A stretch of DNA of 64,000 nt, taken from positions 1 to 64,000 of the forward strand of contig NZ_MVDE01000010.1 of assembly GCF_002843385.1 (NCBI RefSeq), written 5' to 3'. This stretch comes from Labilibaculum manganireducens (GTDB lineage: Bacteria; Bacteroidota; Bacteroidia; Bacteroidales; Marinifilaceae). The notes below the pieces were generated by a model, which was not told the origin of the DNA, made no database searches, and was given only the letters and a program-made list of their open reading frames with translations. This document shows positions 39,255 to 48,127 of this stretch, piece by piece (within the stretch, counting starts at the first letter, position 1; each line of letters begins with the position of its first letter). A program made the translations under genes and the position numbers.

Positions 39255-39456
39255 TCTAAAATTGAATGTGTGATCGATTTTAATCTAAAAAAAGGATATG
39301 CAATCATTTAAATTGTACTTACTGAATAATTAAATACCATCTTATTTAAAATGATTATAAAAAACCTAAGTATCAATAGACTAATATGCCTAAAGTTTAC
39401 TAATTTTATGCGATTTTACAAGACATTTACAATAAATTACCATCATTCCGACTCTT

Positions 39457-40194
39457 TTGAATTTAATAGTAGACATAGGGAACACACAAATAAAGTCAGG
39501 CTTCTTTGAAAACAATCAATTAGTTAGACTTGAAAACTCAACATTAGGGGAAACTGAATTCGTTTCCGGCCTTTTATCAAAATGTGAAAATGCACCCAAT
39601 GTTATTATTTCTTCTGTTAGAAAATATCCTGAAGAATTAATCTCCAAATTAAAATTGGCCTGCAAAGTTGTTCTGTTTTTTAATTCAGAAATAGGCACAC
39701 CACTGGAAAACTTATATGAATCGAAAAGCACACTCGGCTACGATCGATTAGCCGCTTGTGCAGGCGCACATGGTTTGTATAAAGGAAAAGACATACTGGT
39801 AATAGATGCCGGAACCGCTATCACGTTCGATTTTGTTACTGCTAAAGCCCAATATTTAGGAGGCTGTATATCTCCCGGTTTAAAAATGCGGTTCAAAGCT
39901 TTACACGAATTTACTCAAAACCTGCCCGAGCTCTCAAAAAATGAAGATTTCAGTTTAATTGGTAAAAACACCAATGATGCAATAGTATCAGGCGTTCAAA
40001 ATGGTCTGATCTTCGAAATAGATTCATACATCAACAAATTAAAAGCAATACATCCGGAATTACGTGTAGTGATTACCGGAGGAGATGCCCATTTTTTGAA
40101 TAAATCATTAGATAACAAAGCAGCTTATCATCCCGAAATCGTATTGGAAGGTTTGAATAAGATATTGGAATTTAATTTATTGATTCACTCTTAA
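39457..40194 (+). CDS. coaX: Type III pantothenate kinase
   Basis: The first enzyme of coenzyme A synthesis, CoaX type, of the acetate/sugar kinase/Hsp70/actin fold. NLIVDIGNTQIKSGFF is the phosphate-1 loop, YGRLAAC-like LGYDRLAACAGAHGLY the substrate loop, and VIDAGTAITFDFV the phosphate-2/catalytic Asp segment. GGCISPGLKMRFKALHEFTQNLP and VITGGDA complete the set. Start codon is TTG at 39457; the residue order immediately after it matches the family N terminus, and there is no ATG closer. It heads a typical Bacteroidota series that continues with a TPR protein, lptC, a CNNM-type protein and PpiD. Confidence 0.94.
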   Translation: MNLIVDIGNTQIKSGFFENNQLVRLENSTLGETEFVSGLLSKCENAPNVIISSVRKYPEELISKLKLACKVVLFFNSEIGTPLENLYESKSTLGYDRLAACAGAHGLYKGKDILVIDAGTAITFDFVTAKAQYLGGCISPGLKMRFKALHEFTQNLPELSKNEDFSLIGKNTNDAIVSGVQNGLIFEIDSYINKLKAIHPELRVVITGGDAHFLNKSLDNKAAYHPEIVLEGLNKILEFNLLIHS

Positions 40195-40206
40195 TAAGCA
40201 GTATTT

Positions 40207-40237
40207 TTTGCAGCTTTATATTTTATTTATAGTTTTG
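40207..40237 (+). promoter_or_regulatory. Promoter of the TPR-lptC gene group
   Basis: TTTG (40207-40210), 19 bp, then TAGTTTTG (40230-40237) is an exact Bacteroidota promoter. Transcription would start near 40244, giving an untranslated leader of about 200 nt. That leader contains a 10-bp hairpin (AGTTTTAGTT at 40308-40317 with AACTAAAACT at 40325-40334). Confidence 0.75.
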
Positions 40238-40444
40238 CAAAGGGCTCTTAAATATAGATATCCCAACCAGTTTAGAAGCTTGTACTAATTTTTGGTATGA
40301 GTTTTGCAGTTTTAGTTCTGACAAAACTAAAACTTTCGTTATATTTAGACCCTGGTTTAAAATATTGAGATTTTGCAGGTAAATCGAAATGTCATTTTTG
40401 GTTTTGAAATAAAAAGTAACTTGATTATAAAAAAAAATAGTAAT

Positions 40445-41782
40445 ATGAAGACAAGACTTTTAATTGTAACAATGGTTCTTTTGTTTTCGGGTCTGTTTAA
40501 AGCGGAAGCTCAGACTTTGGAATCAAAATATGGGTTGGATAGTGCTCAAACAATTTTGAACGCGTCTCTTTACATCGAGATGGTAAAGCAGGGAAATTAC
40601 AAAGAAGCACTTACCGGATGGAGATACGTTTATAAAAATGCACCCGCCTACCAAAAATCCACTTATATTAATGGTGTGAAAATAATGGAAGGATTATACC
40701 GCGCTACTAAGAATGACAAATACATTGACACTTTAATGATGGTTTACGATAACCGAATTAAATATTTTGGTAAAGATCGTAAATATCCTGCAGGTTGGAT
40801 TCTTGGACGTAAAGGTGGTGATTTATTTCAATACCGTGAAAAAGACATCCCTTCTGTAAAAGAAGCTTATGCTATAATGAAAAAATCCATTGAAATGCAA
40901 GGACTGGATGCTGAAGCGAAAGTTATTGCCAACACAATGGAAGCATCAAAAGTTTTGGTTCAAAACAATCAAATAGAAGCAGAAGAAGTAATCGACAATT
41001 ACCTTCTTTTTATGGATATGGCTAAGAAGCAAATGGATGCTGAGACTGATCCAGCTAAAAAAGACAATATCAACAACGCAAGATTGAATGTAGAACAAAT
41101 TTTCTTTGCTGCCGGAGTTGCTGATTGTGAAACCTTAAGCAATATCTTTACTCCTAAATTTCATGCAAATCATGATGATTTGGTTCTGATCAATAAGATC
41201 TTAAGAATGTTGAATCGTCAGGAATGTGAAGATGGAGCTTTGTATGCGGAAGTTGCGGAAAGAAAATACGAATTGGATCCTAATGCTGATGCTGCACACA
41301 ATCTGGCAAAAATGTTTATCAAGAAAAAAGAATTTGACAAAAGTAAAGAGTACTTAGTTAAGTCTATCGAATTGGAAACAGATGCTGATGTTAAAGCAGA
41401 CCTTCATTTCAAATTAGCTACCATTCTTTTAATGCAAGGCAAATACAGTGATGCTAAATCCAACGCATTAAAGGCTGCTGGCTTTAGAGCGAATTGGGGA
41501 CAACCTTATTTGTTGATTGGAAAAGCTTATGCAGCTTACAGCAAAAATTACGGATCAAGTCCGCTTGAAAAACAAGCTGTTTATTGGGTAGCTGTTGATA
41601 AATTCGCTAAAGCTAAAGCTTTAGATCCTGATTGTTCTGAAGAAGCCCGCGAATTAATTACTACTTACTCTAAGTATTTCCCTCGCAAAGAGGAAGCTTT
41701 CTTCGAAGGAATTAAAGAAGGAGATACTTATAAAGTTGGAGATTGGATTAACGAATCAACCAAAGCAAGATTAACAGAATAA
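40445..41782 (+). CDS. Periplasmic tetratricopeptide-repeat protein
   Basis: A 445-residue exported protein. I start at ATG 40445, which gives a clean signal peptide (MKTRLLIVTMVLLFSGLFKAEA, cleaved before QTLES). The frame extends to 40373, but that start would place 24 charged residues before the signal. The mature protein is nearly all alpha-helical, with TPR-like units such as ALYAEVAERKYELDPNADAAHNLAKMF, FDKSKEYLVKSIEL and DLHFKLATILLMQGKYSDAKSNALKA. No enzymatic motif is seen. A TPR protein in this place between coaX and lptC is a common Bacteroidota arrangement and suggests envelope assembly work; that is inferred. Confidence 0.85.
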   Translation: MKTRLLIVTMVLLFSGLFKAEAQTLESKYGLDSAQTILNASLYIEMVKQGNYKEALTGWRYVYKNAPAYQKSTYINGVKIMEGLYRATKNDKYIDTLMMVYDNRIKYFGKDRKYPAGWILGRKGGDLFQYREKDIPSVKEAYAIMKKSIEMQGLDAEAKVIANTMEASKVLVQNNQIEAEEVIDNYLLFMDMAKKQMDAETDPAKKDNINNARLNVEQIFFAAGVADCETLSNIFTPKFHANHDDLVLINKILRMLNRQECEDGALYAEVAERKYELDPNADAAHNLAKMFIKKKEFDKSKEYLVKSIELETDADVKADLHFKLATILLMQGKYSDAKSNALKAAGFRANWGQPYLLIGKAYAAYSKNYGSSPLEKQAVYWVAVDKFAKAKALDPDCSEEARELITTYSKYFPRKEEAFFEGIKEGDTYKVGDWINESTKARLTE

Positions 41783-41786
41783 AACT

Positions 41787-42356
41787 TTGAAAAATATCAA
41801 TAATATTATCAAAAGCATTGTGATCCTTTCCGGGATTACAATGCTTTTGTCTTGTGAAAACAGTATTAAAGAGGTACAAAGTATTACAAGTAACGAAAAA
41901 ACCCCGGAGCGTTCGGGCAAAGATGTTGAATTTATTTTCACCGATTCGACACGAATTAAATATCGTGCTTTTGCGGTTGAATTTATTGATGTGAAAACCG
42001 AAGATAAAGAGTATCAGGATTTCCCAAAAGGAGGAAAAATTACTTCCTATGACGATGACGGAACTGTTGCCGGACAAATAGAAGCAAATTATGCCAAACA
42101 CTTTACCTCAGATCAATTGTGGGAACTAAGAAATAAAGTTATTGCTGTTAGTGATGACGGGAAAACAATAAATACCGAATTAATGTACTGGGATCAAGGT
42201 AAAGGTCTCATTTATTCGGATCAATATGTTAGAATTACCACAGATGACGGTCAGGTTTTGGAAGGAATCGGTTTTTCTTCTGATGATAAAATGGATAAGA
42301 TTACCCTCAAAAAAGTTACTGGTGAAGTATATTTAAATGATGAAACAGAACAATAA
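41787..42356 (+). CDS. lptC: LPS export periplasmic protein LptC
   Basis: A 189-residue lipoprotein-like protein with a signal ending LLSC (Cys23). It matches the LptC/OstA-type beta-jellyroll family of Bacteroidota: VEFIFTDSTRIKYRAFAVEFIDVKTEDKEYQDFPKGGKITSYDDDGTVAGQIEANYAKHF is the family pattern, followed by DGKTINTELMYWDQGKGLIYSDQYVRITTDDGQVLEGIGFSSD. The LptC homologue bridges the inner-membrane LptBFG complex to LptA for lipopolysaccharide export. The start is TTG at 41787, only 4 bp after the TPR gene stop. A lipobox instead of the usual membrane anchor is a feature of the phylum. Confidence 0.85.
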   Translation: MKNINNIIKSIVILSGITMLLSCENSIKEVQSITSNEKTPERSGKDVEFIFTDSTRIKYRAFAVEFIDVKTEDKEYQDFPKGGKITSYDDDGTVAGQIEANYAKHFTSDQLWELRNKVIAVSDDGKTINTELMYWDQGKGLIYSDQYVRITTDDGQVLEGIGFSSDDKMDKITLKKVTGEVYLNDETEQ

Positions 42357-42397
42357 GAATAAAATCGTACTATATTGCATCTAAAATCATTTAACAC

Positions 42398-42601
42398 ATG
42401 AAACAAAAACTCCCTTTCATTTTAGAAATCACCTGGTTAATAGTTATGATTGTTGGCTTGATTGCTGCTGTACACAAAACAATTGATTACGGATTTGCTG
42501 AAAGTATTATGCTGTATGTTATCGCCGGCATTGCTGGTTTGATGTATGTATGGAGAAGATACATGCGGAAATTACAAGAGAAAAACAAAGCCCGGAAATA
42601 A
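42398..42601 (+). CDS. Small membrane protein, two helices
   Basis: A 67-residue protein with two hydrophobic segments (ILEITWLIVMIVGLIAAVHK and ESIMLYVIAGIAGLMYVWR) and a strongly basic C-terminal tail (RRYMRKLQEKNKARK), so the tail is predicted in the cytoplasm. Its stop codon ends one base before the start of the CNNM/CorC-type gene, meaning tight coupling. It is a regular but unnamed member of this gene group. No function can be assigned. Confidence 0.7.
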   Translation: MKQKLPFILEITWLIVMIVGLIAAVHKTIDYGFAESIMLYVIAGIAGLMYVWRRYMRKLQEKNKARK

Positions 42602-43858
42602 ATGAACGAGCTGATCATCATTTTTATCATGCTGACCTTATCTGCATTTTTCTCAGGAATGGAAATTGCTTTTATTGCTGCAAACAAGTTGCGAATGGAA
42701 CTTGACCGAAACAAAAATACAGTTTCGGCTAAGGTTATTTCTATTTTTTCTCAAAACCCAGGATATTATATTAGTACCATGCTTGTTGGCAACAACATTG
42801 CCCTTGTAATATATGGTATTCTTATGGCTAAGTTATTGGAACCTTCTATAGCCATATGGATTGATTCCGATTCAATAATACTGGCTGTTCAAACATTTCT
42901 TTCAACCATATTAATTCTGGTTACTGCAGAATTTATACCCAAAACTCTTTTTAGGATCAATCCAAACATGGCTTTGAACCTGTTTGCCCTTCCGGTGATG
43001 TTTTTTTACATTTTATTCTATCCGATAACATCGTTCACTATATTCCTATCAAAAAATATTATCCGAAAAATTTTTAAAACTAACATTACCGAAGAAGAAG
43101 AAACGCAGGCTTTTGGGAAAGTTGATCTGGATCATTTGGTACAGGAAGGCCATGATGCCCAAACCATAGCCGAAGACGATCTTCACGACATAAAAATATT
43201 TAGAAATGCACTCGATTTTTCGAAGGTGAAATTGCGCGAATGCATTGTGCCCCGAAATGAAATTGAGGCAATGGAAATTAGTGGTGATATTTCAAGCCTG
43301 ACGCAACGCTTTATAGAAACCGGATACTCCAGAATTTTAATCTACAAAGATTCAATCGACAATATTGTAGGTTATATACACTCGTCTGTAATTTTTAAAA
43401 ATCCACAAAGTATAAAAGCAGGCTTAAGCAATATTATTATTGTACCCGAAACAATGCCCGCTCATAAATTACTAAATCTTTTTACGCGCGAACATAAAAG
43501 TGTTGCCGTAGTTGTTGATGAATTTGGAGGAACAGCGGGAATGGTTACCATCGAAGACATCATGGAAGAGATATTTGGTGAAATTGAAGATGAACATGAT
43601 GACGTAGATTTGGAAGAACAGAAAATTTCAGATACAGAATACATTTTCGCAGGCCGTTTGGAAATAGATTATCTAAATGATAAGTATGAACTTAACCTGC
43701 CCGTATCAGAAGACTTTGAAACATTAAACGGCTTTCTTATTTTCACTCACGAAAGTATACCAATGTATAATGAAACAATTCGCATTGAAAATTTCAGTTT
43801 TAAAATTCTGGAAGTAAGCAATACCCGCGTTGTTAAAATACGCTTAACAATTCTATAG
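42602..43858 (+). CDS. CNNM/CorC (HlyC)-family transmembrane protein
   Basis: A 418-residue protein with an N-terminal DUF21/CNNM membrane domain of about four helices (LIIIFIMLTLSAFFSGMEIAFIAANKLR to about residue 145). A paired CBS domain follows (FSKVKLRECIVPRNEIEAMEI; VVVDEFGGTAGMVTIEDIMEEIFGEIEDEHD). The C-terminal CorC_HlyC domain (YIFAGRLEIDYLNDKYELNLP to the end) has the usual fold. Family members are linked to Mg2+/Co2+ efflux, and the Bacteroidota branch includes the gliding protein GldE. The sequence does not separate these uses. It begins right after the small membrane protein. Confidence 0.9.
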   Translation: MNELIIIFIMLTLSAFFSGMEIAFIAANKLRMELDRNKNTVSAKVISIFSQNPGYYISTMLVGNNIALVIYGILMAKLLEPSIAIWIDSDSIILAVQTFLSTILILVTAEFIPKTLFRINPNMALNLFALPVMFFYILFYPITSFTIFLSKNIIRKIFKTNITEEEETQAFGKVDLDHLVQEGHDAQTIAEDDLHDIKIFRNALDFSKVKLRECIVPRNEIEAMEISGDISSLTQRFIETGYSRILIYKDSIDNIVGYIHSSVIFKNPQSIKAGLSNIIIVPETMPAHKLLNLFTREHKSVAVVVDEFGGTAGMVTIEDIMEEIFGEIEDEHDDVDLEEQKISDTEYIFAGRLEIDYLNDKYELNLPVSEDFETLNGFLIFTHESIPMYNETIRIENFSFKILEVSNTRVVKIRLTIL

Positions 43859-44070
43859 AATATCCTTCATCCCCAATTTTCTTATCTACATTAAAATCAC
43901 CTCTATTTATATCCAAAATAGATATCCGGGCATGTCCGCATCCTCAATTGTAAGTAGGATCAGGTCAATATTATTCCAGATAGAAATAATTACTTTCAAG
44001 TCTCTTTTTATTTTACTATAAAAGCAAGTAATCCAATTGCAATAAAAAGCGATCATTTCCCATTTTTTTG

Positions 44071-44078
44071 TATATTCG
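44071..44078 (+). promoter_or_regulatory. Possible -7 element before the PpiD-like gene
   Basis: TATATTCG, a TTCG-type variant also seen at 651-658, lies 33 bp before the ATG. No -33 element at correct spacing is evident. The rest of the 252-bp gap holds nothing else I recognise. Confidence 0.4.
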
Positions 44079-44110
44079 TAGCCTAATTAAGAATATTTAA
44101 ATCTTTTTCG

Positions 44111-46234
44111 ATGGCAACATTACAAAAAATAAGAAATCGTGGTGTTTTTATAGGGATCATTATTGGTGGTGCTCTTCTTGCATTTATTGCTGGAGATGCT
44201 CTAAAATCAGGTGGTTCGTTATTAGCAAACTCACGAAATGAGATGGCAGAAATTGCAGGGGAATCAGTAAACATCCGTGATTTCCAAAACCGATTCAATC
44301 ATAGTCTTGAGATTAACAAACTCATGTCCGGACAGAACTCAATTCCATCGGAACAGATTGAGCGTTTAAGAGAGCAGGTTTGGCAACAGATGGTTCAGGA
44401 ATTTGTAATGAACCGCGAGTATGATGAGTTGGGAATTTCTATTTCTTCTGAGGAATTATTTGATATGGTTCAAGGTCGAAATATTGATCCTGCTATTCGT
44501 CAGTTATTTCAGAACGAAAACGGATTGGTTGATAAAGATCAAGTAGTTGCAACTCTTAAGCAATTAATTGCAGCTCCTAACGGAACTCCTCAAAAAGCTT
44601 ACTGGTTAAACATCGAAGAATCAATTATTACGCAAAGAAATCTTGTTAAGTACAATACCTTAGTTCAAAAAGGTCTTTACATGCCAAATGTATTGGTTAA
44701 AGACATGGCTGCTAAAGGAAGTAAAAAGGTAGATTTCAATTACATTGTAAAAAGTTACAATCTAATTCCAGACAGTACTATTAATGTAACTGAATCTGAA
44801 ATCAGAGATTACTATAGTAAACACGAAGATCTGTTCAAACAAACAGAATCAAGAAAAATTGATTACGTATCATTTGACGTTATACCTTCTACTGAGGATT
44901 ACAAAGCAACTGAAAAATGGATTGTTGACTTGAAAGAAGACTTCACAAATGAAAGCAATAACGTTCAATTTGTAGAATTGAATGGCGACAGTGATTTTAA
45001 TGCTTACTATTTCAAACAAGACGAAATCACAAATGCTGATCTTAACGCATTCGCGTTCTCTGCAAATAAAGGTGATGTATTTGGCCCTTACTTCGAAAAC
45101 GAAATGTATAAAATGGCAAAACTGCATGAAGTAAAAATGCTTCCTGATTCAGTAAAAGCCCGTCACATTCTAATTCGTCCTGTTAATGGTGACTATAAAG
45201 GTGCTGAAGCAAAAGCTGACAGTTTGAAAGTTTTACTTGATAAAGGAGCTGAGTTTGCTGTTTTAGCAAAAGAAAACTCATCAGATCAAGGTTCTGCTGT
45301 TAACGGTGGTGACTTAGGATGGTTTACTCAAGGAAAAATGGTTCAGCCATTCAACGATGCTGCTTTCTCTTCGAAAAAGAATGAGGTAAAAGTTGTTCTA
45401 ACTCAATTTGGAGCTCACGTTATTCAGGTTACCAATATGAGTAATGCTGTGAAAAAAGTTCAACTTGCTATTGTTGACCGTAAGGTTGAAGCCAGTCAAA
45501 AAACAATTCAGGCAGCTTATGCTAAAGCCCGTACTTTTGCAGGTAACAATCTTGACAAAAATGCGTTCGAGAAAGCTAGTACTTCTGATGGTTTAAACCG
45601 TAGAACAGCAAATCTTAAAAGAGAAACTAAATTGATCCCCGGACTGGAAAATTCAAGAGATCTTGTTAGAGCTGCCTATAACACTGATAATATGGAAAGT
45701 ATTTTATTGAATAATGACAACTCTGCAGTTTTCGAATTTGGAAACAAATTTGTTGTTGCGATCCTTTCTGATATAAAAGAAGAAGGAATTGCATCTATTC
45801 AAGATAAGGTTTCTGAAATCAAGAGAGCGATCAGAAAAGATAAAAAAGCTGAACTAATTATTGCTGAGATGACAAAGAGCAGTGCAGGAGCTCAAAGTTT
45901 GCTTTCTGTGGCACAAAAAGAAAACCTGGAAGTTAAAACTGCAACAGGTATCAGCTTCCAATCGTTCCAGATTCCTGGTGCAGGAATTGAGCCTAAAGTA
46001 ATAAGTACAGCTTCAATGCTGGAGAAAGGTAAAATTTCATCTCCTGTTGAAGGCAATCAAGGTGTTTACATGCTTGTTATTACTAACGAAAACAGCGATG
46101 AAGTTTCCGATGTTACCGTTCAAGCTTTTAAATCAAGATTAGAGCAAGGATATCAATACAGAACAAACTATCAGGCATTCCAGGCATTGAAAGAAAATGC
46201 AAATGTTATTGATAAAAGATACAAGTTTTATTAG
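44111..46234 (+). CDS. PpiD-like periplasmic peptidyl-prolyl isomerase
   Basis: A 707-residue folding factor anchored in the inner membrane by one helix (GVFIGIIIGGALLAFIAGDAL, about 11-31). A SurA/PpiD-type N-terminal chaperone helix bundle follows (EMAEIAGESVNIRDFQNRFNHSLE, VWQQMVQEFVMNREYDELGI). The parvulin rotamase domain lies around 346-435 (VKARHILIRP, DQGSAVNGGDLGWFTQGKMVQPFNDAAF, TQFGAHVIQV). A large C-terminal chaperone-like part completes it. It helps fold outer-membrane proteins as they leave the Sec channel. A strong terminator follows the gene. Confidence 0.93.
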   Translation: MATLQKIRNRGVFIGIIIGGALLAFIAGDALKSGGSLLANSRNEMAEIAGESVNIRDFQNRFNHSLEINKLMSGQNSIPSEQIERLREQVWQQMVQEFVMNREYDELGISISSEELFDMVQGRNIDPAIRQLFQNENGLVDKDQVVATLKQLIAAPNGTPQKAYWLNIEESIITQRNLVKYNTLVQKGLYMPNVLVKDMAAKGSKKVDFNYIVKSYNLIPDSTINVTESEIRDYYSKHEDLFKQTESRKIDYVSFDVIPSTEDYKATEKWIVDLKEDFTNESNNVQFVELNGDSDFNAYYFKQDEITNADLNAFAFSANKGDVFGPYFENEMYKMAKLHEVKMLPDSVKARHILIRPVNGDYKGAEAKADSLKVLLDKGAEFAVLAKENSSDQGSAVNGGDLGWFTQGKMVQPFNDAAFSSKKNEVKVVLTQFGAHVIQVTNMSNAVKKVQLAIVDRKVEASQKTIQAAYAKARTFAGNNLDKNAFEKASTSDGLNRRTANLKRETKLIPGLENSRDLVRAAYNTDNMESILLNNDNSAVFEFGNKFVVAILSDIKEEGIASIQDKVSEIKRAIRKDKKAELIIAEMTKSSAGAQSLLSVAQKENLEVKTATGISFQSFQIPGAGIEPKVISTASMLEKGKISSPVEGNQGVYMLVITNENSDEVSDVTVQAFKSRLEQGYQYRTNYQAFQALKENANVIDKRYKFY

Positions 46235-46250
46235 AGAGTAAAACTCATTA

Positions 46251-46283
46251 AAAAGCGGGATGATAAATTATCATCCCGCTTTT
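46251..46283. terminator. Strong terminator after the PpiD-like gene
   Basis: A perfect 15-bp stem (46251-46265 with 46269-46283, core AGCGGGATGATA) with a 3-nt loop and T-run. It also serves the convergent GatB/YqeY gene. Confidence 0.9.
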
Positions 46284-46347
46284 TTTGTGCATTTAAGTTT
46301 GTCCAAAAAAAAGAGATACTGCAAAGGCAGCACTCTTAAATTCCTTA

Positions 46348-46800
46348 TTAAAGCTGAGACAAAAGCTCTTTAACTTTATCAGCAATAGCTTTACCGTCAG
46401 CTTTACCGGTTAATTCTTTGGAAGCCAATCCCATTACTTTCCCCATATCTTTCATAGAAGATGCTCCGGTTTTAGTGATAATACCCTGAACAGCAGCGGT
46501 CAAATCTTCATCAGACAATTGAGCAGGAAGATAAACCTCTAAATAACTTAATTCCAGAAGTTCCTTTCCGGCTAAATCTTCACGTCCTCCGGCAGAGAAA
46601 GTACTGGCTGAATCTTTACGTTGTTTCACCAACCGCTGAATGATCTTAAGTGCAGAATCATTGTCGATATCGGCAGCTCCTGTTTTTGTCATTTCCATTG
46701 TAAAGGCTGCTTTCACAGCTCGGAGTGCTTCCAATCTGTCTCTTTCCTTCGCCTTCATGGCAGTTTTTATATCTGAATTGATCTGTTCTAATAAACCCAT
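46348..46800 (-). CDS. GatB/YqeY-domain protein
   Basis: A 150-residue, almost wholly helical protein of the YqeY family, sharing the tail domain of the GatB amidotransferase that binds tRNA. Signs are LLEQINSDIKTAMKAKERDRLEALRAVKAAF, IIQRLVKQRKDSASTF and SYLEVYLPAQLSDEDL, ending SMKDMGKVMGLASKELTGKADGKAIADKVKELL. Its cell role is not known. It is the last gene of the long division cluster, 42 bp after the second ftsZ. Confidence 0.92.
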   Translation of the reverse strand: MGLLEQINSDIKTAMKAKERDRLEALRAVKAAFTMEMTKTGAADIDNDSALKIIQRLVKQRKDSASTFSAGGREDLAGKELLELSYLEVYLPAQLSDEDLTAAVQGIITKTGASSMKDMGKVMGLASKELTGKADGKAIADKVKELLSQL

Positions 46801-46842
46801 TGTTTTGTATTTTTAATTTTTATCAAATTTATGACTGTATGA

Positions 46843-48081
46843 CTACTCTTCGTCTAAAGTAAAGCGAATAACCTTACCAGATTGAAATTTCTGGTTGTCT
46901 ATATTCTTCAGTTTTCGCTTGTAAGCAGGAATATTTTCAATTTCATCAATTTCAGTATCCTTCAAATCGGTCAAGATTAACTGATTCTCTTCCAATTTTT
47001 CATTCGCCTCTTCTTCTAAAATAGTTTTTACTTGATCGACAGCACTGTTGCGTCCTCTGCCAGCCTGAAAAGATGCAGTTTTGGGTGTCGCCTTCTCCTC
47101 TGGAATTAAACCATTATCGAAACCCGTTGCTATGATTGTAACCGATACTTTGTTTCCTAATGCCAAATCCTGACCTGTACCCCAAATAATAGAAGCACTA
47201 TCGCCAACAGCCTCCTGAACGTAGTCGGTTATTTGTCCCACCTCATCCATAGTTACCTCTTCCTGACCGGAACTAATATTTAAGAGAATATTTCGGGCAC
47301 CTCTAACATCATTGCTGTTCAATAATGGTGATGTAAGAGCCTCGCGAATGGCATTAACAGCACGATCCTCTCCCTCAGCCGAAGCAGATCCCATTACTGC
47401 AACGCCACTATCCGTCATTACTGTTTTTACATCTTCAAAATCTACGTTGATATAACCATGAAGCGTTATAATCTCAGCAATCCCTTTAGCTGCGGTTGCC
47501 AACACATCATCCGCCTTGGAAAAGGCTGTAGACAACTTTAAATCGCCGTAAATCTCGCTTAGCTTTTCATTGTTTATCACTAAAAGGGAATCCACATTCT
47601 CTTTTAATTTATTGATTCCTTCAATGGCCTGATGCAATCGCTGGCGTCCTTCAAAACGAAATGGTATCGTAACAATACCCACCGTTAAAATCCCCATTTC
47701 TTTAGCCGCTTTCGCGATAACCGGAGCGGCACCTGTGCCTGTTCCTCCTCCCATACCAGCAGTAATAAAAACCATTTTGGTATTATCAGCCAGCACCTCA
47801 ATTATATCCTCCAAATTCTCAATCGCAGATTGCTCACCCCGTTCGGGTTTGTTACCCGCACCACGACCTTCAGTCAGCGATTCGCCCAGCTGAATTTTCA
47901 CAGGAATTTCACTTGTTTCAAGGGCCTGGGCATCAGTATTGCAAATGACAAAATCCACATCTTTTATGCCCTGCTTATACATATAATTTACAGCGTTACC
48001 GCCACCACCACCAACACCAATTACTTTTATAATCGATGATTCATTTTCCTGTAAACTAAAATCAATTAAATCCTCAGTCAT
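46843..48081 (-). CDS. ftsZ: FtsZ paralogue 2 (with IPAY-type tail peptide)
   Basis: Tubulin-like division GTPase of 412 residues. It keeps VIGVGGGGGNAVN, the GMGGGTGTGAAP signature, RFEGRQR and the T7 synergy loop NVDFEDVKTVM, so it should bind and hydrolyse GTP. Its C terminus has ENIPAYKRKLKN (about 382-393), matching the conserved FtsZ tail peptide (E. coli IPAFLRKQ) that binds FtsA, here followed by 19 extra residues ending FTLDEE. It lies 46 bp after the first ftsZ. Identity between the two is high in the GTPase core but low in the linker and tail. It is probably the partner for FtsA binding. Confidence 0.96.
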   Translation of the reverse strand: MTEDLIDFSLQENESSIIKVIGVGGGGGNAVNYMYKQGIKDVDFVICNTDAQALETSEIPVKIQLGESLTEGRGAGNKPERGEQSAIENLEDIIEVLADNTKMVFITAGMGGGTGTGAAPVIAKAAKEMGILTVGIVTIPFRFEGRQRLHQAIEGINKLKENVDSLLVINNEKLSEIYGDLKLSTAFSKADDVLATAAKGIAEIITLHGYINVDFEDVKTVMTDSGVAVMGSASAEGEDRAVNAIREALTSPLLNSNDVRGARNILLNISSGQEEVTMDEVGQITDYVQEAVGDSASIIWGTGQDLALGNKVSVTIIATGFDNGLIPEEKATPKTASFQAGRGRNSAVDQVKTILEEEANEKLEENQLILTDLKDTEIDEIENIPAYKRKLKNIDNQKFQSGKVIRFTLDEE

Positions 48082-48127
48082 TTAATATCTAAAATTATCT
48101 CTTTATAATCACACGTTGCTTAAAACG

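Noticed and set aside
40373-40444. A 24-residue upstream extension of the TPR protein
   Set aside because: It begins at TTG in the untranslated leader and would bury the signal peptide; ATG at 40445 gives a clean one.
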